A DNA stretch of 64,000 bases. Source: Lientehia sp934351765. GTDB taxonomy: Bacteria > Bacillota > Clostridia > Lachnospirales > Lachnospiraceae. The stretch lies in assembly GCF_052118925.1 (NCBI RefSeq), contig NZ_JBQKGG010000009.1, forward strand, positions 27,832 to 91,831. Direction: 5' to 3'. The notes under the pieces were generated by a model, which saw only the letters and a program-made list of their open reading frames with translations, had not been told where the DNA came from and made no database searches. How positions within the stretch are numbered: position 1 is the stretch's first letter; each line of letters begins with the position of its first letter. This document shows positions 33,132 through 41,286 of the stretch, piece after piece. A program made the position numbers and the translations under genes.

Positions 33132-34872
33132 TCCGGCTTCCTCCTTTCGTCTGAGATTCATAAACTTCCCGGTAAATCTCGTTGGTCTTTAACAGCTCCT
33201 CCGGCGTTCCGAAGCCGCAGACACGGCCGCTGTCCAGAACAATGACCTTATCGGCATCCTCCACGGAGGAGATCCGCTGAGCAATGATGAACTTTGTGGT
33301 ATCGGGGATCTCTTCCCGAAATGCCTTTCGGATCATGGCATCTGTTGCCGTATCCACCGCACTGGTGGAATCGTCCAGGATCAGGATCTTCGGCTTCTTT
33401 AATAAGGCCCGGGCAATGCAGAGACGCTGGCGCTGGCCGCCGGACACATTGGAACCGCCCTGCTCGATGTAGGTGTCATACCCGTTGGGGAACTCGCGGA
33501 TAAAGCCATCCGCCTGAGCAAGCTCACATGCATGGACAAGCTCCCCGTCCGATGCCTCCGGATTGCCCCACCGCAGATTTTCTTTGATCGTTCCGGAGAA
33601 CAGCACGTTCTTCTGGAGCACCATTGCTACCTGATTTCGCAGCACCTCCAGGTCATAGTCGCGCACATTTCGTCCGCCGACCAGCACCTGTCCGCAGGTG
33701 GCGTCATACAGTCTTGGAATGAGCTGCACCAGGGAGCTCTTGGACGAACCGGTTCCTCCGATGATCCCCACCGTCTCTCCTGACTGAATAGAAAGATTGA
33801 TTCCTGACAGGCACAGCTTGTTCTTATCACCGGCATAGCTGAAATCCACATGGTCGAAAACCACGGAACCGTCAGCCACCTCCATAACCGGAGAGGCCGG
33901 ATTCTTGATATCGCTCTCTTCCTCCAGGATCTCCACGATACGCTCCGCGGAGGCTCTGGAAATGATGATCATGACAAACACATTGGACAGCATCATCAGG
34001 CTCATGAGGATCTGCATGGTATAAGAGAACATACTCATGAGCTGACCGGTGGTCATACCGCCTGCCATTCCGTGGCTGCCGATAATGAGACGGGCACCGA
34101 TCCAGGAGATTAAGAGCATACAGGTATAAACAGCCACCTGCATCAGTGGCATGTTAAATGCTACGATGCGCTCTGCCTTTTTGAAATCCTTATAGATGCT
34201 GTCGGATACCTTTCCGAACTTTTCGTTTTCATGATCCTCACGGACGAAGGATTTCACCACGCGGATCCCGTGAAGATTCTCCTGTACAACGATGTTCAGC
34301 TTATCGTAGGTTTTGAATACCCGCTCGAACAGCGGATGTGCATGGGTCACGATCAGATACAGCCCCAGTGCCAGCACGGGGATCACACAAAGGTAGATCA
34401 GCGCCAGCTGAGTATTTACCGTAAAGGACATGATCAGCGCAAAGACCAGCAGGATCGGCGCACGGACTGCCATGCGGATGATCATCTGAAACGCGTTCTG
34501 TACGTTAGTCACATCCGTTGTCATTCTGGTCACAATACTTGCCGTTGAAAACTTATCAATGTTGCCAAAGGAATATTCCTGTACCTTATAGTACATGTCA
34601 TGGCGCAGGTTTCCGGCAAATCCGGCAGACGCCTTCGCAGCAAACCGCGCCGCAAGGACTCCGAAGCCCAGCGAGATCATGCAGCACACCGCCAGGATCA
34701 GCCCATAGCGCAGGATCGCCGGCATGGAGCCTTTGTCAATCCCGCTGTCGATGAGCCTCGCCATAAACAGAGGGATCACAACCTCCATGAAGCCCTCTCC
34801 GACAATGAAGATCGGGGCTAAAACGGAATCCCGTTTGTACTGTCTGATACAGGATGCAAGTTTCTTAATCAT
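33121..34872 (-). CDS. ABC exporter half-transporter with degenerate ATP site
   Basis: A 583-residue ABCB-like half-transporter, six membrane helices then an ATP domain. Its Walker A reads GGTGSSKSSLVQL (Ser where the second Gly is usual) and its Walker B reads ILILDDSTSAVD with Asp instead of the catalytic Glu; the signature VSGGQRQRLCIARAL is normal. This is the pattern of heterodimeric exporters such as TM287/288 in which one of the two ATP sites is degenerate. It therefore forms a pair with the next gene. Located 14 bases after marR, so probably controlled by it and used to export a drug or similar compound. Confidence 0.9.
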   Translation of the reverse strand: MIKKLASCIRQYKRDSVLAPIFIVGEGFMEVVIPLFMARLIDSGIDKGSMPAILRYGLILAVCCMISLGFGVLAARFAAKASAGFAGNLRHDMYYKVQEYSFGNIDKFSTASIVTRMTTDVTNVQNAFQMIIRMAVRAPILLVFALIMSFTVNTQLALIYLCVIPVLALGLYLIVTHAHPLFERVFKTYDKLNIVVQENLHGIRVVKSFVREDHENEKFGKVSDSIYKDFKKAERIVAFNMPLMQVAVYTCMLLISWIGARLIIGSHGMAGGMTTGQLMSMFSYTMQILMSLMMLSNVFVMIIISRASAERIVEILEEESDIKNPASPVMEVADGSVVFDHVDFSYAGDKNKLCLSGINLSIQSGETVGIIGGTGSSKSSLVQLIPRLYDATCGQVLVGGRNVRDYDLEVLRNQVAMVLQKNVLFSGTIKENLRWGNPEASDGELVHACELAQADGFIREFPNGYDTYIEQGGSNVSGGQRQRLCIARALLKKPKILILDDSTSAVDTATDAMIRKAFREEIPDTTKFIIAQRISSVEDADKVIVLDSGRVCGFGTPEELLKTNEIYREVYESQTKGGSRNGK

Positions 34873-34886
34873 ACGGTCACCTCTTC

Positions 34887-35348
34887 CTAGTTCTCACAGT
34901 GTTCTGTCCGGAGATTGTTCCGGATCTTTTCCAGTAAACAGCTCAAGGTCTCGATTTCCTCCGGAGACAGATCCCTGGAGATCTGCCGTTCCATGGAATC
35001 GATCTCGCTTTCTACCGAAGCATGAATGGAGACTGCCTTTTCTGTCATAATGATCCGCTTGAGTCTGGCGTCATAGGACACCGGTTCCCGGTAGATCAGC
35101 CCGTTTTTCTCCATAAGCTGCAGTAATCCCGTAGCCGTCGACCGGCGGATATCAAACCGTTTTTCGATGTCTTTCTGGAAAACCTCTTCCTCCCGGTGTT
35201 CGTATAAAAACCGCAGGATCCAGGCATGCATGCCTGTCATCTCGTTGGCATATTCCACGGATGACATGGCTGCGATATAGCGATGGATCCGCTTGGAGGT
35301 CCGGTTGATCTCCAGACCGATGTGTCTTACCTCTTTCTCTTCTGACAT
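34887..35348 (-). CDS. MarR-family regulator of the ABC exporter operon
   Basis: A 153-residue winged-helix regulator: dimerisation helices at both ends, DNA-binding wHTH in FQKDIEKRFDIRRSTATGLLQLMEKNGLI and wing YREPVSYDARLKRIIMTEKA. First gene of a three-gene operon with two ABC half-transporters, an arrangement typical of self-regulated multidrug exporters. Two copies of a GTTCG...GAAC-like site lie between its promoter and its start (35362-35390). Confidence 0.88.
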   Translation of the reverse strand: MSEEKEVRHIGLEINRTSKRIHRYIAAMSSVEYANEMTGMHAWILRFLYEHREEEVFQKDIEKRFDIRRSTATGLLQLMEKNGLIYREPVSYDARLKRIIMTEKAVSIHASVESEIDSMERQISRDLSPEEIETLSCLLEKIRNNLRTEHCEN

Positions 35349-35361
35349 ATCCCCTCCATTT

Positions 35362-35419
35362 GTTCGAGTCCTAACAGTTCGACTCCGAACATTCTAGCAC
35401 CGGGGAGGAGCAATGTCAA
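35362..35419 (-). promoter_or_regulatory. Promoter and likely MarR operators of the exporter operon
   Basis: On the minus strand TTGACA (35414-35419), 17 bases, TAGAAT (35391-35396). Directly downstream of the -10 are GTTCGGAGTCGAAC (35377-35390), a near palindrome, and a related copy at 35362-35375. Their position would let a MarR dimer block transcription. Confidence 0.75.
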
Positions 35420-35492
35420 GGATGAATTTTTATTGACAGGATATACGCCGGATCTGTCTAATTCTGCAATAAAATCACTTCTGGCGGCTGTT

Positions 35493-36017
35493 TTATCCGC
35501 ACAGGTAATGGGCCATGATGACTGCTCCGGCAGCTCCGACAAGGGTGGCAGTCAGTGCCCCTGCCAGGGTGTATCTGGTTTTTGTGACTTTTATGCTCAT
35601 GAAGTAAAGGCTCATGGTATAGAATACCGTTTCGGTACAGCTAAGAAGCAGCGAAACCGTCATTCCGGCCAGGGAATCGGGACCGTTTTCCCGAAATACA
35701 TCCAGGGCAAGGCCGGTGGCGGCCGAGGAGGAAAACAGCTTCACAAAAAAGACGGGCAGCACCTGGGAGGGCAGAATGGATTCTGGGATCAGCTTTCCCA
35801 CGGTCTTCCCCAGGGTTTCCAGAAATCCGGACGCACGCAGGAGGCCGGTGGCGGCCATGAGTCCGCAAAGCGTCGGCGCGATCTCAGCCGCTGTCCGAAG
35901 TCCTTTTTTCGCGCCGCGGATAAAGTCCTCAAACACCGGTCGTCCTGCCCGCAGCCCAGACAGCACCACGGCCAGTGTCACAAGAGGGATCATGAGCTGG
36001 GAGATCCGGATCATCAT
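35493..36017 (-). CDS. spmB: Spore maturation protein B (SpmB)
   Basis: A 174-residue nucleoside-recognition (Gate) domain membrane protein: SQLMIPLVTLAVVLSGLRAG, VFEDFIRGAKKGLRTAAEIA, SSAATGLALDVFRENGPDSL and FYTMSLYFMSIKVTKTRYTL are SpmB hallmarks. With SpmA it is needed for spore core dehydration; spmA is not next to it here. The frame opens at 36035 inside the terminator of the upstream kinase gene; ATG 36017 (or 36014) with GGGGAAG before it is the likelier start. Confidence 0.88.
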   Translation of the reverse strand: MMIRISQLMIPLVTLAVVLSGLRAGRPVFEDFIRGAKKGLRTAAEIAPTLCGLMAATGLLRASGFLETLGKTVGKLIPESILPSQVLPVFFVKLFSSSAATGLALDVFRENGPDSLAGMTVSLLLSCTETVFYTMSLYFMSIKVTKTRYTLAGALTATLVGAAGAVIMAHYLCG

Positions 36018-36019
36018 AA

Positions 36020-36061
36020 TAAAACTTCCCCGCATATCATCTTCATAATATACGGGGAAGT
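36020..36061 (-). terminator. Terminator after the FGGY kinase, overlapping the spmB RBS
   Basis: ACTTCCCCGTATAT and ATATGCGGGGAAGT form a hairpin, followed by TTTATT on the minus strand. The right arm contains the GGGGAAG that serves as spmB ribosome-binding site. Confidence 0.75.
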
Positions 36062-36127
36062 CCTGGATTCTATTCTGAGAATCAAAACTAAATCCGCTTC
36101 CTGGGGATCTGGTTTCGTCTCTGAGTT

Positions 36128-37726
36128 TTACGCTAAACGTTTGATCGCTGCCTGCTCGATGGCAAGTCCTTCTTTGTAGTGCTCCATGAATACTGCGAAG
36201 CCCTTTACGTCCTCCGGATCGGGACTCATTTTTTCTTTTTCCATGGAGGCAAATACCCGGTCATCCAGGAATGCTCCAAGGGTCTCTCCGTCCTTTTTCT
36301 CGGTCAGATATGCCGCCAGAAGCGCAATGCCCCAGGCACCGCCCTCACCGGCTGTCTCCATTACGGAAATTTCTGTGTTCATGGCTGCCGCCAGAAGCTT
36401 CTGTCCGACGCCCTTAGTCTTAAAGAAGCCGCCATGGCCCAGAATTTCATCGACACCGACCTGCTCTCCTTCCAGGATCTCCATGCCCATCTTCAATGCG
36501 CCCAGTGCGGAGTAGAGATGGGTTCTCATGAAGTTGCCGAGAGTGAACTGGCTCTCCGGTGTCCGGACAAATAAGGGGCGTCCTTCCTCGCAGTGAGTCA
36601 GGAACTCACCGGACAGATAACCGTAGGAAAGCAGTCCGCCGCAGTCCGGCTCGCCTTCCAGAGCCTTTCCATATAATAAGGGGAAGATGGTGTTCATATC
36701 AGCCGGTGCGCCAAGAGCCTCCGCGAATTCCTTAAAGAGTCCGGCCCATGCATTGATGTCAGAGGTACAGTTGTTGGCATGAACCATAGCCACCGGTGCG
36801 CCGTCGGGCGTTGTCACCATGTCGATTTCCGGATAAACCCTGCTGAGGGCCCGCTCCAGAACGATCATACCGAAAATCGAGGTTCCGGCAGAAACATTTC
36901 CGGTGCGCTTCTTCACACTGTTGGTAGCCACCATTCCGGTCCCGGCATCGCCCTCCGGCGGGCATACGGGAATTCCGGCCTTCAGCGTTTTGGTGGGATC
37001 CAGAAGGGCCGCACCCTCCTCCGTCAGAACACCTGCGCTCTCTCCGGCGGATTTCACCTCAGGAAGGATCTCCCGAAGCTTCCAGGACAGTCCATCTTCC
37101 TTTACCAGTGTATCAAATTTATCCACCATGGACTGATCATAATCCCCGGTCTCCGAATCGATGGGGAAGACGCCGGACGCATCGCCGATGCCCAGTACCC
37201 GCTCTCCGGTCAGTCTCCAGTGGATATAGCCCGCAAGAGTCGTTACATAATCCAGGCGGGAAACATGCTCCTCTTTATTTAATATGGCCTGATAAATATG
37301 AGCAATGGTCCACCGCTCCGGAATGTTATACTCAAATAACGGGATCAGCGTTTTTGCTGCCTCTCCGGTAGTGCCGTTTCTCCAGGTACGGAACGGAACC
37401 TGAAGCTCTCCCGCCTTGTCAAAGGCCATATAGCCGTGCATCATGGCACTGAAGCCCATGGCCTTAAAGGAGGTCACAGTCACACCGTAAACCCTTTTTG
37501 CCTCCTCTGCCATCTTCCGGTAGCAGTCCTGAAGCCCGTCCCAGATGTCCTCCAGAGAATACGTCCAGTAGCCGCCCTCATATCGGTTTTCCCACTCATG
37601 TCCGCCCTGGACGATGGGTGTAAAATCACTTCCGATGGCTACCGCCTTGATCCTGGTGGAACCGAACTCGATTCCCAGAAATGCCCTTCCTTCCTGTAGT
37701 TCCTTTTTTGCCTGTTCTGCTGTCAT
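36128..37726 (-). CDS. FGGY-family carbohydrate kinase
   Basis: A 532-residue sugar kinase of the FGGY (xylulokinase/ribulokinase) family: phosphate loop FLGIEFGSTRIKAVAIGSDF, GFSAMMHGYMAFD, RTWRNGT, the hinge-like GDAGTGMVATNSV and C-terminal ADP-site ILGHGGFFKTKGVGQKLLAAA then GGAWGIALLAAY. It phosphorylates a ketopentose, pentitol or related sugar; the length and the WENRYEGGYWTY block resemble a xylulokinase-like subgroup with unknown substrate. It stands alone with its own terminator. A TATAAT -10 lies upstream at 37789-37794 but no matching -35 is seen; an IS element is inserted about 35 bases further up. Confidence 0.82.
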   Translation of the reverse strand: MTAEQAKKELQEGRAFLGIEFGSTRIKAVAIGSDFTPIVQGGHEWENRYEGGYWTYSLEDIWDGLQDCYRKMAEEAKRVYGVTVTSFKAMGFSAMMHGYMAFDKAGELQVPFRTWRNGTTGEAAKTLIPLFEYNIPERWTIAHIYQAILNKEEHVSRLDYVTTLAGYIHWRLTGERVLGIGDASGVFPIDSETGDYDQSMVDKFDTLVKEDGLSWKLREILPEVKSAGESAGVLTEEGAALLDPTKTLKAGIPVCPPEGDAGTGMVATNSVKKRTGNVSAGTSIFGMIVLERALSRVYPEIDMVTTPDGAPVAMVHANNCTSDINAWAGLFKEFAEALGAPADMNTIFPLLYGKALEGEPDCGGLLSYGYLSGEFLTHCEEGRPLFVRTPESQFTLGNFMRTHLYSALGALKMGMEILEGEQVGVDEILGHGGFFKTKGVGQKLLAAAMNTEISVMETAGEGGAWGIALLAAYLTEKKDGETLGAFLDDRVFASMEKEKMSPDPEDVKGFAVFMEHYKEGLAIEQAAIKRLA

Positions 37727-37830
37727 AACCTCTCCCCATTCTCTTTCTGCGGTGCATTGGACCGCGTTGTTCTGTTATTTGAAACCTGATTATAGAATAC
37801 CATTTTTTTCCCGTTCTTGAAAGCACTAAT

Positions 37831-37978
37831 TGACACTCCCCACAGCTAAAGCAGGGGGATTCCCGTTTCTTCCACCACTGCATTAGCAAATACCTTACGG
37901 TACTGTAATGTCTTACACGATGTCCACAAGCTATATTTATACTGTTCCCGTATGCCCTGCGGTACAGTTTTCTTATCT
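37831..37978 (-). ncRNA. Probable omega-RNA region of TnpB (right end)
   Basis: The 150 bases between the tnpB stop and the right-end hairpin, plus part of the tnpB 3' end, are where omega-RNA scaffolds of IS200/IS605 elements map. The hairpin with loop AGCTAAAGC and a stretch with short inverted repeats (TACCTTACGGTACTG) is visible. The guide would be copied from the flank beyond about 37830. Position is inferred from the family. Confidence 0.45.
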
Positions 37979-39076
37979 TTATGTAGGCTGAAGCTGCAGT
38001 CCTTTTTTCAAAATATTGATGCCTGCATTCGTATCCCGGTCATGAACTGCATGACAGTTGGGACATTCCCAGATACGAATGCGCAGATTTTTCACCAGCG
38101 GATTCCGATAGCCACAGGAACTGCATGTCTGGCTGCTCGGATACATCGTTGGTACTTTGCGGATTTCATTTCCGTACCATGCAGCTTTATATTCCAGCAT
38201 TTCGAAAAACTTTGCCCACGAAACACTGGCTATGGATTTTGCCAGTTTATGATTCCGGATCATTCCCTTCACATGCAGGTCTTCGATGCAGATGGTTTGG
38301 TTTTCGCGCACCAGTATCGTTGACTGTTTCTGCAGGAAATCATTTCTTTGATTCGTTACTTTTTCATGTACTCTGGCAACCCGAATCCGCTGCTTATCCC
38401 GGTTATGGGAACCGTTCTCTTTTCGGGAAAGTCTGCGCTGTTCCCTTACAAGTTTTCTCATTGAGCGTTCCAGATATTTGGGATTCGCTACTGTATTTCC
38501 GTTGCTGTCAGAATAGAATGCTTTGATCCCAACATCAATCCCGATCGTTCCACCCTGATCAGGTCGCGGTTCTGGTTCAAATTCAACATTCAGAACTGCA
38601 AAATATTTTCCTGATGGCGTATGCTCAATGGTTACGTGATGGATTTTTCCCACTTCCATTGATTGACGCACTTTAATATATCCGAGTTTCGGAAGTTTGA
38701 TATATCTTCCCACGATACGAATGTTGTCTTTTTGATTTACCGTTCTGTATGACTGAAACCGGTTATGTTTGCTTTTGAACATTGGATAGGAAGCTCTTTT
38801 TTGAAAAAAATTTACAAATCCCCGGTCAAGATCTCGCAAAGACTGCTGTAACGCAATGGAATCGGCTTCTTTCAGAAAAGCAAACGCTTCCTGCTTTTTC
38901 AGTTCCGTCAGCATAGCAGATGTCTGTCCATAGCCGATTTTTTCCCCTTTTTCATAGCCTTCCTTACGCATGGCAAGTCCCCGGTTGTAGATGAGCCTGC
39001 AGCATCCCAGCGTCTGGTGGATGAAGGCTTTCTGTTCTTTATTCGGATAAATCCTGAATTTGATCCCTTTTTGCAT
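37979..39076 (-). CDS. tnpB: TnpB RNA-guided endonuclease (IS605 OrfB)
   Basis: A 365-residue TnpB: N-terminal HTH region FRIYPNKEQKAFIHQTLG..LIYNRGL, RuvC-like domain with the three acidic residues in TIGIDVGIKAF (D), QTICIEDLHVKGM (E) and VHDRDTNAGINIL (D), and a zinc finger CSSCGY...CPNCH. All catalytic residues are present, so it is probably active as omega-RNA-guided nuclease, ancestor-type of Cas12. The start ATG 39076 overlaps the tnpA stop (TAATG), so translation is coupled; the frame is open upstream to 39187 but inside tnpA. Confidence 0.92.
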   Translation of the reverse strand: MQKGIKFRIYPNKEQKAFIHQTLGCCRLIYNRGLAMRKEGYEKGEKIGYGQTSAMLTELKKQEAFAFLKEADSIALQQSLRDLDRGFVNFFQKRASYPMFKSKHNRFQSYRTVNQKDNIRIVGRYIKLPKLGYIKVRQSMEVGKIHHVTIEHTPSGKYFAVLNVEFEPEPRPDQGGTIGIDVGIKAFYSDSNGNTVANPKYLERSMRKLVREQRRLSRKENGSHNRDKQRIRVARVHEKVTNQRNDFLQKQSTILVRENQTICIEDLHVKGMIRNHKLAKSIASVSWAKFFEMLEYKAAWYGNEIRKVPTMYPSSQTCSSCGYRNPLVKNLRIRIWECPNCHAVHDRDTNAGINILKKGLQLQPT

Positions 39077-39498
39077 TATCCCATCTTGTCCTTTTGTCTC
39101 TGCGATGTTTTCTGGTTTTCGATATACTGTTTTACTGCTTCCAGCGGAGCACCACCCACCGTCGATACAAAATAGCTGTTTGTCCAAAGCGTCGGCATCT
39201 TAGTTTTAAGATATGCAAATTCCTGTCTTAAAATTCTGGAAGTATAGCCTTTGAAAGATTTTACAGCTTTGTGAATACCAAACTGAGGGTCTACTTCCAG
39301 CAGCATATGAACATGATCCGGCATGATTTCCATTTCCAGAATCTCTACAGAAAGATTTGCAGCATACTCTGTGAGCAGCTCCTTCAACCTGGTATCTACA
39401 CCATTGGTTAATACTTTTCGTCTATATTTGGGACACCATACTACATGATATTTGCACGAATAGACGACATTGTTGTTTGATTTATATGTTGTATTCAT
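39076..39498 (-). CDS. tnpA: TnpA Y1 transposase of IS200/IS605
   Basis: A 140-residue Y1 HUH transposase: HUH motif MPDHVHMLLEV, catalytic Tyr in VKQYIENQK, and the family opening YSCKYHVVWCPKYRRKVL. It cuts and rejoins single-stranded ends at the subterminal hairpins. Full length and intact. The 243-base gap to asd holds the left-end hairpin and AT-rich sequence, no other gene. Confidence 0.93.
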   Translation of the reverse strand: MNTTYKSNNNVVYSCKYHVVWCPKYRRKVLTNGVDTRLKELLTEYAANLSVEILEMEIMPDHVHMLLEVDPQFGIHKAVKSFKGYTSRILRQEFAYLKTKMPTLWTNSYFVSTVGGAPLEAVKQYIENQKTSQRQKDKMG

Positions 39499-39741
39499 GT
39501 TTGTATTATATTATATTTTTTTATTTAATACAACCACTATTTTGTCCATCTCGATTACTTGCGTAAATTCGATGGACGCGTCTTATATCCCCATAGCTAA
39601 AGCACAGGGTTTTACGACGCATTGGATAAACAAAATAGCAGGTGGGTTCCGCATAATTAAAAGAAGCCTCCACTGTCTCTTTTACGAAACAGACGGAAGC
39701 CTCTTTCAGGGCGTCATTGTTACACAGGGTTTTGTTGTTTC

Positions 39742-40833
39742 TTACTTCTTTGTGATGTAGCCTTTTGCAGTCAGGAGCTCTGCACAGAGTACTGCGCCGC
39801 CAGCTGCACCTCTCAGGGTGTTATGTGCAAGACCTACAAACTTGTAATCGAACAGGGTATCCTCACGGAGCCGACCAAGGGATACGCCCATGCCGTGTTC
39901 ATAGTCTCTGTCAAGCTTTGTCTGAGGACGGTTATCCTCCTCAAAATACTGTAAGAACTGCTTGGGAGCGCTGGGAAGGTTTAACTTCTGAGGTTCGCCG
40001 GAGAAGTTCTTCCAGCGATCCAGGATCTCTTCCTTCGTAGGCTTCCGGTCAAAGTTTACAAATACTGCTGCCATGTGACCGTTTGTTACGGGAACACGCA
40101 GACACTGAGAGGTGATGATCGGGCCTTCTGCCTTCTTGATCACACCGTCTTCAATCTTACCCCAGATCTTTAACGGCTCCTGCTCGGACTTTTCTTCCTC
40201 GCCGCCGATATAAGGGATCACATTGTCAACCATTTCCGGCCAGTCCTTAAAGGTCTTTCCTGCACCGGAGATTGCCTGGTAGGTTGTTACCAGAGCGCTC
40301 TTGACACCGAACTCACGAAGCGCATGGAACGCAGGTGTGTAGCTCTGGATGGAGCAGTTGGGCTTTACCGCTACAAAGCCCCTCTTTGTTCCGAGACGCT
40401 TCTTCTGGAACTCGATCACCTCTGCATGCTCCGGGTTCAGTTCCGGAATGATCATGGGAACATCCGGTGTCCAGCGGTGTGCGCTGTTGTTGGAAACCAC
40501 GGGAACCTCAGCCTTTGCATAAGCCTCCTCGATGGCACGGATCTCATCCTTCGTCATGTCAACTGCACTGAAAACGAAGTCTACGTCAGCAACGACTTCC
40601 TCAATGTTATGAAGATCCTTAACGACCAGCTTCTTTACATTTTCAGGCATGGGATTGTCAAGTTTCCAGCGGGCTCCAACGGCTTCTTCATAAGTCTTTC
40701 CCGCGCTTCTGGGGCTGGCTGCAACCACGGTTACTTCGTACCAGGGGTGATCTGCCAGCAGGGATACAAAACGCTGTCCTACCATACCGGTTGCGCCTAA
40801 GACGCCAACCTTGAGCTTTTCTTTCATTTCCAT
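39742..40833 (-). CDS. asd: Aspartate-semialdehyde dehydrogenase
   Basis: A 363-residue enzyme converting aspartyl phosphate to aspartate semialdehyde for lysine, threonine, methionine and diaminopimelate synthesis. NADP-binding VGVLGATGMVGQRFVSLLAD, the active-site Cys in VAVKPNCSIQSYTPA, the substrate-site IPYIGGEEEKSEQEP and C-terminal His region GMGVSLGRLRED are present. This is the longer archaeal/fungal-type Asd found in many Clostridia. RBS GAGGAG, promoter at 40910-40938. Confidence 0.93.
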   Translation of the reverse strand: MEMKEKLKVGVLGATGMVGQRFVSLLADHPWYEVTVVAASPRSAGKTYEEAVGARWKLDNPMPENVKKLVVKDLHNIEEVVADVDFVFSAVDMTKDEIRAIEEAYAKAEVPVVSNNSAHRWTPDVPMIIPELNPEHAEVIEFQKKRLGTKRGFVAVKPNCSIQSYTPAFHALREFGVKSALVTTYQAISGAGKTFKDWPEMVDNVIPYIGGEEEKSEQEPLKIWGKIEDGVIKKAEGPIITSQCLRVPVTNGHMAAVFVNFDRKPTKEEILDRWKNFSGEPQKLNLPSAPKQFLQYFEEDNRPQTKLDRDYEHGMGVSLGRLREDTLFDYKFVGLAHNTLRGAAGGAVLCAELLTAKGYITKK

Positions 40834-40909
40834 TTCGGTTTTCTCCTCGTCTTACTGTTATCTGCAGTGACGTGTCTTTATCACACGCACATTTGTTTTT
40901 TCTCTGCGT

Positions 40910-40938
40910 ATTCTACACCAAAACAAAGGAAATTGCAA
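40910..40938 (-). promoter_or_regulatory. Sigma-A promoter of asd
   Basis: TTGCAA, 17 bases, TAGAAT on the minus strand, about 77 bases before the asd start. No lysine riboswitch or T-box signature recognised in the short leader. Confidence 0.6.
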
Positions 40939-40956
40939 GTGTTTTTTTGTTTTAAA

Positions 40957-40982
40957 TAAAAAACAGGAACATCCGCTCCTGT
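40957..40982 (-). terminator. Second terminator between tRNA-Thr and asd
   Basis: ACAGGA and TCCTGT with an eight-base loop followed by TTTTTTATT on the minus strand. Confidence 0.6.
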
Positions 40983-41036
40983 AAAATCAACGATCTCACA
41001 TTTAGACCGCCTTTTTGCTGATATGCCGATATAACG

Positions 41037-41077
41037 AAAAAGCCAGCGAACCCTTATTTTTCAAGGCTTTTCGCTGG
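41037..41077 (-). terminator. Terminator after tRNA-Thr
   Basis: CCAGCGAA and TTCGCTGG pair with an AT-rich loop, followed by CTTTTTCG on the minus strand, 15 bases after the tRNA 3' end. Confidence 0.75.
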
Positions 41078-41091
41078 TTTCTCTTTTCGCA

Positions 41092-41164
41092 AGCTCCCGA
41101 CCGGACTTGAACCGGTGACCTATTGATTACGAATCAATTGCTCTACCAACTGAGCCACGGAAGC
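41092..41164 (-). tRNA. tRNA-Thr (anticodon CGT)
   Basis: A 73-base cloverleaf on the minus strand: acceptor GCTTCCG pairs with CGGGAGC, D-arm GCTCAGTTGGTAGAGC, anticodon stem ATTGA/TCAAT with loop TTCGTAA (anticodon CGT, codon ACG), T-arm CCGGTTCAAGTCCGG. CCA is not encoded. Confidence 0.95.
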
Positions 41165-41286
41165 ATAAACTATAATACCATAAGGTATGTTTTCAACGTA
41201 TCTAATATACTATATGCGCCGGCCTTTTGTCAACCATTTTCTCCGCGATTCATATAATACAGCATAGCTGTTTCAGGAGGAATCCA

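Larger units (their letters stand above)
37831..39620 (-). mobile_element. IS200/IS605-family element with TnpA and TnpB
   Basis: Complete-looking element with overlapping tnpA and tnpB. Both ends carry a related subterminal hairpin: on the plus strand CCCCACAGCTAAAGCAGGGGG near 37838 (right end) and CCCCATAGCTAAAGCACAGGG near 39590 (left end). As usual for this family there are no terminal inverted repeats or target duplications; exact tips are therefore uncertain by 10-20 bases. It lies between the FGGY kinase and asd. Confidence 0.8.

Noticed and set aside
35433..36179. 248-codon plus-strand frame preceded by TTGACA at 35433
   Set aside because: Opposite to spmB; His/Gly/Lys-rich shadow without RBS. 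The TTGACA has no well-placed -10.
40834..40960. Lysine riboswitch or T-box before asd
   Set aside because: The leader from the likely promoter to the start codon is too short and shows no conserved riboswitch or T-box element.
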